A stretch of DNA of 37,298 nt from Intrasporangium calvum (GTDB lineage Bacteria; Actinomycetota; Actinomycetes; Actinomycetales; Dermatophilaceae), in NCBI RefSeq assembly GCF_028446585.1, contig NZ_JAPFQL010000023.1:1-37298 (forward strand), written 5' to 3'. A program made the position numbers and the translations under genes. Shown piece by piece: positions 31,988-37,298 of this stretch. Each line of letters opens with the position of its first letter. Within the stretch, counting starts at the first letter, position 1. The notes under the pieces are model-generated. The model did no database searches, had not been told where the DNA came from, and saw only the letters and a program-made list of their open reading frames with translations.

Positions 31988-34414
31988 TCAGCCGGTGGCT
32001 TCGGTGGTGAGGGTGGAGTCGGGCTTCGGCGGTTTGCCGGGGCCGCCACCACCGTCAGGGGGCGGTTCGATGGTGATGGTCTGGCTTGGGTCAGGCTTGC
32101 CCTTGTCCTTGTCCTTCGGCTCGCTCGGGCCCTCCGACGTGTAGATGGTGACGACGCTGCCCTTGGGAGCGCGACCGAACGGCGAGGTACCCGCCACGAG
32201 GCCCTTGGGGATGCTGGACGCCATCGAGCCGCCGACGTCGACACCGAAGCCGGCGTCCTCGAGGATCTTCGTCGCCTCGGCGACCGTGCGCCCGTTGACG
32301 CTCGGGATGTCGATGAGGTCGCCGTTGAGGACCTTGTCGGACGGCTCCTTGAACTTGATGATCGGCTCGCCTTCGAGGGCGCGACTCATGATGCCCTTCC
32401 AGATCGGCGCGGCGATCGAGGCACCGTGCATGACCGGGTAGAACGAGCCGCCAATCCGGACGTTCTTCATGAGGCGCTTGTTGCCGTCATCCGGCGTGCC
32501 GACCCACACGGCCGTCGCGAGGTTGGGCGTGTAGCCGGCGAACCACGACTCGTTGTTCTTGTCCGACGTTCCGGTCTTGCCGGCCGACTCCCGCCCGTCG
32601 AGCTGGTTGCGGACGCCCGAACCGTTGGTCATGTTGTACTCGAGGAACTTGTGCGTCCCGCGGACGTAGTCGGCCTTGGCGACCTGATCGCACTTGGTCT
32701 TCGGCGCTGCGAGGACCTTTGAGCCCTGCGTCACCTTGGTGACGACGACCATCGAGCACTTCTTGCCGTCCGCGGCCAGAGTCGCGTAGGCGTGCGCCAC
32801 ACCCTGCGGTGAGACCTCGTCCGCGCCGAGGATGTACTCGGCCGGGATCTTGCCCATCGGCTTGCCGTCGGCCTGGTGCAGGCCGATCCGGTTCATCGTG
32901 TCGCGGACCTTGCACCCCCCGAGCTGCTGGGCGAGGGCGACGAAGGCCGTGTTGGTAGAGAGCGCAGTCGCCTCCATGAGGCTCATCCGCCCGCCCTTCC
33001 ACGGCGTGTCGTTGCGCACCGGCCATGGCTCGTAGAGCCCGCACGGCTGTGGGAACTCGCTGGGCTGGTAGGTGTACGGCTTGTCCCCGGCCGGCTTGGC
33101 GTTGACCGAGGCCTTGGTGCTCATGCCGGACTCCATCGCGGTCAGCAGGGCGAAGGCCTTGGCCGTCGAGCCGAACTGGAAGCCGCCGGACCCGCCCCAC
33201 CTCTTGTCCAGGGCCCAGGCGATCCCCGTCTTGCCGCGGCTCTGCTTGCCAACCGTGTACTTCGTGTTCTGGGCGAACCCGAGCACCCGGCCCGTCCCCG
33301 GCTCCGTGACGTAGGCGGCGGCGCCGACGTTGGACGGGTCGCCGATCGGGACCTTGCGGGTGACCTCTTCCTGGACGATCTTCTGGATCTTCGAGTCGAG
33401 GGTCGTGTGCACGGTGATGCCGCCCGTGCGCAGCAGTCGACGGCGGGCCTCCACGGTCTTGCCGAGCTCGGGCATGGCCTCGACGTAGTTGATGACGAAC
33501 TCGCACCAGTACGGGTAGGGCGACGCGAGGCAGGTGCTCTTGGGCTGCGAGACCTTGAGGTCCTGCTTGATCGTCCGCTTCTTCGCCGCGGTCCAGTCCT
33601 TGTCGGAGATCTTGCCGAGTTCGCGCATCCGGTCGAGCACGACGTTGCGGCGGGCCAGGGCGCGCTCCGGGTAGTTGACCGGGTCCGTGGTGCCGGGGTT
33701 CTGCGTCAGGCCGGCGAGGAGGGCGGCCTGCGAGAGGCTCAGCTTGCTGGCCGGGATCGAGAAGTAGTGCTGGGACGCGGCCTCGACGCCGTAGGCCTGG
33801 TCTCCGTAGTAGACGAGGTTGAGATAGCCCTGGAGGATCTCGTCCTTCGTCATCTGCTTCTCGAGCGTGATGGCGTACTTGAGCTCCTTGAGCTTGCGCA
33901 TGTAGTCCTTGCGGATCGCGGCCTGCGCTGCTTCCTTGTCTCCCTGGTTGAGCGCGGAGTACTGGAGGGAGATCTTGACGTACTGCTGCGTCAGTGACGA
34001 GGCACCGGAGGTCGTCTGGCCGGTGCGGATGTTGGCGATCGCGGCGCGCACCACGCCCTGCAGGTCGAAGCCGCCGTGGTCGTAGAACCGGTGGTCCTCG
34101 ATCGCGATCTGCGCCTCACGCATGATCGGCGCGACCTTCTTCAGCGGCACGATGACGCGGTTCTGCTCCGCGGGGGTCGCGATGACCTTGCCGTCCGCGG
34201 AGAGGATCCGCGACTGCTGGCTCAGCGGGTCGGTCTTGAACTCGCCCGGCAGCTCGTTGAAGATGTCGACGCCACTGCGGGCGATGGCGCCGGTCGCACC
34301 CACGGCGGGCATGAAGAGCCCGGCCGCCAGGAGGCCGAGCACCATGGCTGCCGCGAGGAAGGCGCCGAGCAGGCTGATGACGCCGCCGATGGACGTGGTG
34401 CGGGAGGACGACAT
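31988..34414 (-). CDS. ponA: Bifunctional class A penicillin-binding protein with PASTA domain
   Basis: An 808-residue peptidoglycan synthase. The ATG at 34414 starts MSSSRTTSIGGV; the frame is open 41 codons further without support. One membrane helix (about 10-35) is followed by a GT51 transglycosylase domain with catalytic Glu106 (IEDHRFYDHGGFD) and then the transpeptidase domain: Ser416 in GSTAKAF (SxxK), STN at 486-488, KTG at 613-615. A single PASTA domain (about 700-760) and a Pro/Gly/Asp-rich tail end it. Layout and neighbours match PonA2 of M. tuberculosis (Rv3682). TACCCT at about 34427 on the - strand could be a -10 with a very short leader. Confidence 0.95.
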   Translation of the reverse strand: MSSSRTTSIGGVISLLGAFLAAAMVLGLLAAGLFMPAVGATGAIARSGVDIFNELPGEFKTDPLSQQSRILSADGKVIATPAEQNRVIVPLKKVAPIMREAQIAIEDHRFYDHGGFDLQGVVRAAIANIRTGQTTSGASSLTQQYVKISLQYSALNQGDKEAAQAAIRKDYMRKLKELKYAITLEKQMTKDEILQGYLNLVYYGDQAYGVEAASQHYFSIPASKLSLSQAALLAGLTQNPGTTDPVNYPERALARRNVVLDRMRELGKISDKDWTAAKKRTIKQDLKVSQPKSTCLASPYPYWCEFVINYVEAMPELGKTVEARRRLLRTGGITVHTTLDSKIQKIVQEEVTRKVPIGDPSNVGAAAYVTEPGTGRVLGFAQNTKYTVGKQSRGKTGIAWALDKRWGGSGGFQFGSTAKAFALLTAMESGMSTKASVNAKPAGDKPYTYQPSEFPQPCGLYEPWPVRNDTPWKGGRMSLMEATALSTNTAFVALAQQLGGCKVRDTMNRIGLHQADGKPMGKIPAEYILGADEVSPQGVAHAYATLAADGKKCSMVVVTKVTQGSKVLAAPKTKCDQVAKADYVRGTHKFLEYNMTNGSGVRNQLDGRESAGKTGTSDKNNESWFAGYTPNLATAVWVGTPDDGNKRLMKNVRIGGSFYPVMHGASIAAPIWKGIMSRALEGEPIIKFKEPSDKVLNGDLIDIPSVNGRTVAEATKILEDAGFGVDVGGSMASSIPKGLVAGTSPFGRAPKGSVVTIYTSEGPSEPKDKDKGKPDPSQTITIEPPPDGGGGPGKPPKPDSTLTTEATG

Positions 34415-34503
34415 GCGCCCAAGGGTAACCGCTGCCCCTGTGGTATCAGCCCGGGCCGTCGGTGCCTCTGAGGGTGGTCCCGGCGGATCACTGCTGGTCA
34501 GCC

Positions 34504-34517
34504 GGTGACTAGTCACC
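34504..34517. promoter_or_regulatory. 14-bp perfect palindrome between ponA and whiB
   Basis: GGTGACTAGTCACC lies 90 bases before ponA and 156 bases before whiB in the shared divergent region. It resembles a dimeric regulator site. The GTGA...TCAC halves are spaced by four bases rather than the six of a Crp site. Confidence 0.5.
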
Positions 34518-34568
34518 CACCTGCGCAAATGATGCATTCGGCCTATGTCCGGTTCGGGCGGTCACTCG

Positions 34569-34574
34569 TAATGT
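34569..34574 (+). promoter_or_regulatory. Possible -10 element for whiB
   Basis: TAATGT preceded at about -35 by GGTTCG; the predicted leader is about 90 nt. Pattern only. Confidence 0.3.
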
Positions 34575-34672
34575 CTCATTTGGGCCGGAAGGGGGCTCGG
34601 TCAGGACCGGTGGGACGGTCCTGGTCCAACTCGGTGTCGTGGGAGGCGCCGGGCGGGGAGGGGTAGAACAGA

Positions 34673-34978
34673 ATGAGTGTCGCCACCATTTCGACAACAT
34701 GGGTCGACGAGTGGGCCAGCCAGGCGGCGTGCACGGGTCAGGACCCGGATGCGCTCTTCGTCAGGGGCAAGGCGCAGCACGAGGCGAAGGCGGTCTGCAA
34801 GACCTGCCCCGTGCTGGCCCAGTGCCTGGCTGAGGCCCTCGACAACCGGACGGAGTTCGGGGTCTGGGGTGGGATGACCGAGCGCGAGCGGCGCGCACTG
34901 CTCCGCAAGCGGCCGGACATCACATCGTGGAAGCTCGCACTGCGCGCCGGGATGGAAGCCCAGGCCAAGTCCGCCTGA
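34673..34978 (+). CDS. whiB4: WhiB-family iron-sulfur transcription factor (WhiB4-like)
   Basis: A 101-residue Wbl protein. The ATG at 34673 follows GGGGAGGGG by nine bases. Four cysteines for a [4Fe-4S] cluster are Cys20, Cys42, Cys45 and Cys51 (C-x21-C-x2-C-x5-C), followed by the GVWGG turn (63-67) and the basic DNA-binding part TERERRALLRKRP. Wbl proteins sense oxygen, NO or redox state. Position between ponA and the arsA-like pair matches whiB4 (Rv3681c), so that paralogue is the likeliest identity, although the four-cysteine motif alone cannot prove it. Confidence 0.93.
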   Translation: MSVATISTTWVDEWASQAACTGQDPDALFVRGKAQHEAKAVCKTCPVLAQCLAEALDNRTEFGVWGGMTERERRALLRKRPDITSWKLALRAGMEAQAKSA

Positions 34979-34994
34979 GGCGCATGCGAGACCA

Positions 34995-35032
34995 CTTGCT
35001 GGGTCGTGACGCGGGGATCACGGCCCAGCAAG
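34995..35032. terminator. Bidirectional terminator between whiB and the arsA-like pair
   Basis: CTTGCTGGG-CGTGA and its complement TCACG-CCCAGCAAG form a long interrupted stem (34995-35009 with 35018-35032) with one mismatched pair. It overlaps the stop codon of the second arsA-like gene. Confidence 0.75.
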
Positions 35033-36220
35033 CGCGTTCCCGACCTCTCGGAGACTGTCCAGGTCGTGCACGTCCCGGTTCAGCGCCGGCACCTGCACCA
35101 CCGGCACGTCCGGGTGCGAGCGGGAGAACCGCTCAGCCAGCTCTCGCTGCCGCTGCGCGATCGTCACGACGGCCGCGTGCAGGCGCAACAGTCCGGCGGC
35201 GTTCTCGGCCGACTTCGGCCCACCACTGTCCTCCAGCGCCTCTGCGACGGCGAGCGCGCGGGAGGGCGTCAGGGCCCCGGCCGAGACGCGACCCATGCGG
35301 TTGACGACGAGCCCGCTCAGCGGCATACGGTCCGCTTGGAGCCGGTCGACGAAGTAGGACGCCTCACGCAACGCGTCCCGCTCGGGAGCGGCGACCACGA
35401 GGAACGACGTCCCCTCGCGCGACAGCAGCCGGTAGGTCTGGTCGGCGCGCTCGCGGAAGCCACCGAACATCGTGTCGAGCGCCGCGACGAACGTCTGGAC
35501 GTCGCTGAGGAACTGGCCGCCGAGGATCTTCGTCATCGTGCTGCTGACGAGCTGGACGCCGAGGCCGAAGACCTTGACACCGGCACGGCCACTCGCCTTG
35601 GCGGGGGCGCTCAGCAGCCGGATGAACCGGCCGTCGAGGAAGCTGCCGAGCCGGTTCGGCGCGTCGAGGAAGTCGAGCGCCGATCGCGATGGCGGGGTGT
35701 CGACGATGATGAGGTCCCAGCCGTCCGGTGCGGAATCGGCGGCGGCCTTGAGCTGGCCGAGCTTCTCCATCGCCATGTACTCCTGCGTGCCCGCGAACGA
35801 CGAGCTGACCGCCTGGTAGAAGGGGTTGGCGAGGATCTGCTCCGCCTTGCCAGGGTCGGCGTGGGCCAGCACCACCTCGTCAAAGGTCCGCTTCATGTCG
35901 AGCATCATCGCGTCGAGGCTGCCGCCGGCCGCGGTGTCGAAACCGCTCACGGGGCGCGGCGTGTTGTCGAGCTCGCTGAGTCCGAGCGCCTGGGCGAGCC
36001 GCCGAGCCGGGTCGATGGTCAGAACGACGACGCGGCGCCCGGCCTCCGCGGCCCGCAGGCCCAGCGCGGCCGCGGTGGTCGTCTTGCCGACACCTCCGGC
36101 GCCGCAGCACACGACGACCTCGACGCCCCGGTCGGCGATCATCCCGTCGATGTCGAGGTGGGGTGCGGCCTGCGCGGCGCGGACGTGCGCGGGGTGGGCG
36201 GTCTCCTTGGTCTGGGTCAT
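35018..36220 (-). CDS. ArsA/GET3-like P-loop ATPase, second of pair
   Basis: A 400-residue ATPase with the deviant Walker A GAGGVGKTT (40-48). DPARRL follows (switch-like TIDPARRLAQALG), then DLIIVDTPPSRSALDF, the switch II segment of ArsA/GET3 proteins. The ATG at 36220 overlaps the TGA of the preceding gene in ATGA. Homologues in M. tuberculosis are Rv3680/Rv3679, a paired ATPase next to whiB4. Arsenite transport is unlikely, as no ArsB or ArsR gene is present. A chaperone-like role in protein targeting or envelope stress has been proposed for such pairs. A dispersed repeat copy (35309-35330) lies inside, read in the other orientation. Confidence 0.92.
   Translation of the reverse strand: MTQTKETAHPAHVRAAQAAPHLDIDGMIADRGVEVVVCCGAGGVGKTTTAAALGLRAAEAGRRVVVLTIDPARRLAQALGLSELDNTPRPVSGFDTAAGGSLDAMMLDMKRTFDEVVLAHADPGKAEQILANPFYQAVSSSFAGTQEYMAMEKLGQLKAAADSAPDGWDLIIVDTPPSRSALDFLDAPNRLGSFLDGRFIRLLSAPAKASGRAGVKVFGLGVQLVSSTMTKILGGQFLSDVQTFVAALDTMFGGFRERADQTYRLLSREGTSFLVVAAPERDALREASYFVDRLQADRMPLSGLVVNRMGRVSAGALTPSRALAVAEALEDSGGPKSAENAAGLLRLHAAVVTIAQRQRELAERFSRSHPDVPVVQVPALNRDVHDLDSLREVGNALAGP
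35309..35330 (+). repeat. Dispersed repeat copy 10, inside the second arsA-like gene
   Basis: The core CAGCGGCATAC (35318-35328) lies antisense to the gene and is read as RMPLSG within DRMPLSGLVVNRMG, where a natural sequence motif (LVVNR) follows. Unlike the sense copies it does not look like an insertion. Confidence 0.75.
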
Positions 36221-37260
36221 CGGGTCAGGCCCACCTCCTCGAGCTCGTCGAGCAGGATGTCGGCGAGCTCCCGGACCGAGCCCGAGTCGACGCCCTCGGG
36301 CAGGGCGGGCAGGAGGACGAGAGGCAGGCCCGTCTCCTCGAGGAGGGCGAGCTGCTCGCTCTCGAGATCGACCCGGTGCGCGTGGTCGTAGGCCTCCTGG
36401 AGCAGCCCGTCGACGAGCTCCGGACTGGCCTTGACGCCGGCATCGGCGAGCTGCCCGCTGATCGACGCCTTGTGCAGCCTGCCGTTGCGGGCCTGCTCGA
36501 GCGCCACGTCGTCGAGGAGCGGGTCGCGGACCATGTTGACGAAGACGATCCCGACGCGCAGGTCTTTCGCACGCAGCTCGCGGATCGCCTCGATCGTCTC
36601 CTGCACCGGCATCTCCTCGAGCAGGGTGACGATGTGGACGAGGGTCTGCTCGCTCTCGAGGAGATCGGTGATCGACTCGGCCTGGCTGTGGATCGGGCCG
36701 ACGCGCGCGAGGTCGGCGACCTCGGAGTTGACGCTGAGGAAGCGCCCGATCCGTCCCGTGGGCGGGGCGTCCATGACAATCGCGTCGTATGCCGCTGGGC
36801 TCGCTCCCCGGTGCCGGCCATCCTTGCGGCGTCGGTTGGCTTCGTAGAGCTTGCCGATCACGAGGACGTCCCGGACGCCGGGCGCGATGGTCGTGGCGAA
36901 GTCGATGGCCCCGAACTTCTCGAGGAGCTTGCCGGCGCGGCCCAGCTTGTAGAACAGCTGCAGGTACTCGAGGAGCGCGGCCTTGGCGTCGACCGACAGG
37001 CCGACGATCTCGCCGCCGGGCTTGGTGCGGGCGATCCGGGTCTCCTCGGTGCCGAGTGGCGGCACGTCGAAGGTCTGGCTGAGGCCCTGGCGGCCCTCGA
37101 CCTCGGCGAGCAGGACGCGCTTCGGGCTGTCGGTCGCGGAGGCGAGCGCGAGGGCGAGGGCGGAGGCGACGGTGGTCTTGCCGGTGCCGCCCTTGCCGGT
37201 GACGACGTGCAGGCGAGCGCGCTGCCAGTCGGCGGCGTCGATCGCCCGTGCATCGCTCAC
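36217..37260 (-). CDS. ArsA/GET3-like P-loop ATPase, first of pair
   Basis: A 347-residue ATPase, first gene of the pair, start at 37260 (SDARAIDAADWQRARLHVV). The Walker A is GKGGTGKTT (22-30), the switch II segment is YDAIVMDAPPTGRIGRF, and RVGIVFVNMVRD lies in the fold core. Between KLYEANRRR and YDAIVMDAP, segments that are close together in relatives, it carries an extra stretch KDGRHRGASPAA (147-157) encoded in part by the dispersed repeat (36785-36807). This looks like an in-frame repeat insertion in a loop before the switch II strand. Probable heteromeric partner of the 35018 product, by coupling and by the Rv3679/Rv3680 precedent. Confidence 0.92.
   Translation of the reverse strand: MSDARAIDAADWQRARLHVVTGKGGTGKTTVASALALALASATDSPKRVLLAEVEGRQGLSQTFDVPPLGTEETRIARTKPGGEIVGLSVDAKAALLEYLQLFYKLGRAGKLLEKFGAIDFATTIAPGVRDVLVIGKLYEANRRRKDGRHRGASPAAYDAIVMDAPPTGRIGRFLSVNSEVADLARVGPIHSQAESITDLLESEQTLVHIVTLLEEMPVQETIEAIRELRAKDLRVGIVFVNMVRDPLLDDVALEQARNGRLHKASISGQLADAGVKASPELVDGLLQEAYDHAHRVDLESEQLALLEETGLPLVLLPALPEGVDSGSVRELADILLDELEEVGLTR
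36785..36807 (-). repeat. Dispersed repeat copy 11, inserted in the first arsA-like gene
   Basis: TCGTATGCCGCTGGGCTCGC plus TCC. Read on the gene strand it encodes GASPAAYD, the same reading frame and peptide as in the CoA-ligase gene. Confidence 0.85.
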
Positions 37261-37298
37261 ACCGGCACTCTACGGCGCTCCCTCCACCCCCTAGCCCG

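Noticed and set aside
35018-37260. Arsenic resistance operon
   Set aside because: The two ArsA-like ATPases lack ArsB, ArsR or ArsC neighbours, and their context matches the mycobacterial whiB4 locus.

Overview
The window is GC-rich, densely coding DNA from an actinobacterium. The evidence is a WhiB-family iron-sulfur regulator, a SigB/SigF-type stress sigma factor, a PASTA-bearing class A PBP and a pair of ArsA-like ATPases. The order MPE / (GatB-YqeY) / ponA / whiB / two arsA-like genes at 30.4-37.3 kb matches the Rv3683-Rv3679 neighbourhood of Mycobacterium tuberculosis as I remember it. A Micrococcales member, possibly Intrasporangiaceae, is my inference and is not proven here.

Layout. 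(1) 1-4.6 kb: hairpin repeats, then a + strand cluster of a Rho-N/SAP-like small protein, a 32-aa membrane peptide, a lipoprotein, a divergent NRAMP-like transporter, a PRC-barrel protein and an FAD oxidoreductase fused to a Rieske domain. (2) 4.8-13.2 kb, - strand: GH31 alpha-glucosidase, a DUF6098-like protein, a giant tandem ABC exporter and a GH13 trehalose-synthase-like enzyme. (3) 13.2-18.1 kb, mainly +: LLM flavin oxidoreductase, SDR, YbdK-type carboxylate-amine ligase, a small phage-like protein (-) and the stress sigma factor. Divergent promoters at 13.2 kb, and one before the gene at 283, fit the SigB/SigF-type pattern GNNT-N14-16-GGGTA, so this looks like a local stress regulon. (4) 18.3-25.1 kb: AraC regulator, acyl-CoA-ligase-like enzyme, AI-2E/PerM membrane protein (-), and an M20 amidohydrolase translationally coupled to an MFS exporter. 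(5) 25.4-30.3 kb: a gene-poor, degraded accessory region next to an intact tRNA-Pro(CGG). It holds two tRNA-Pro 3'-end copies, an IS110 transposase fragment, a RelBE-type toxin-antitoxin pair, a GNAT acetyltransferase and several orphan proteins. (6) 30.4-37.3 kb: the conserved actinobacterial cell-envelope/redox locus.

The most striking signal is a short dispersed repeat with the invariant core CAGCGGCATAC. It occurs eleven times in either orientation, mostly between genes but three times inside coding sequence. In two unrelated proteins (AMP-forming ligase and ArsA-like ATPase) it is read as the same peptide, ASPAAY. A second repeat family, CTCGAGTGGCCCCG...TCCACA, forms large hairpins at 1-189 and 7768-7858.
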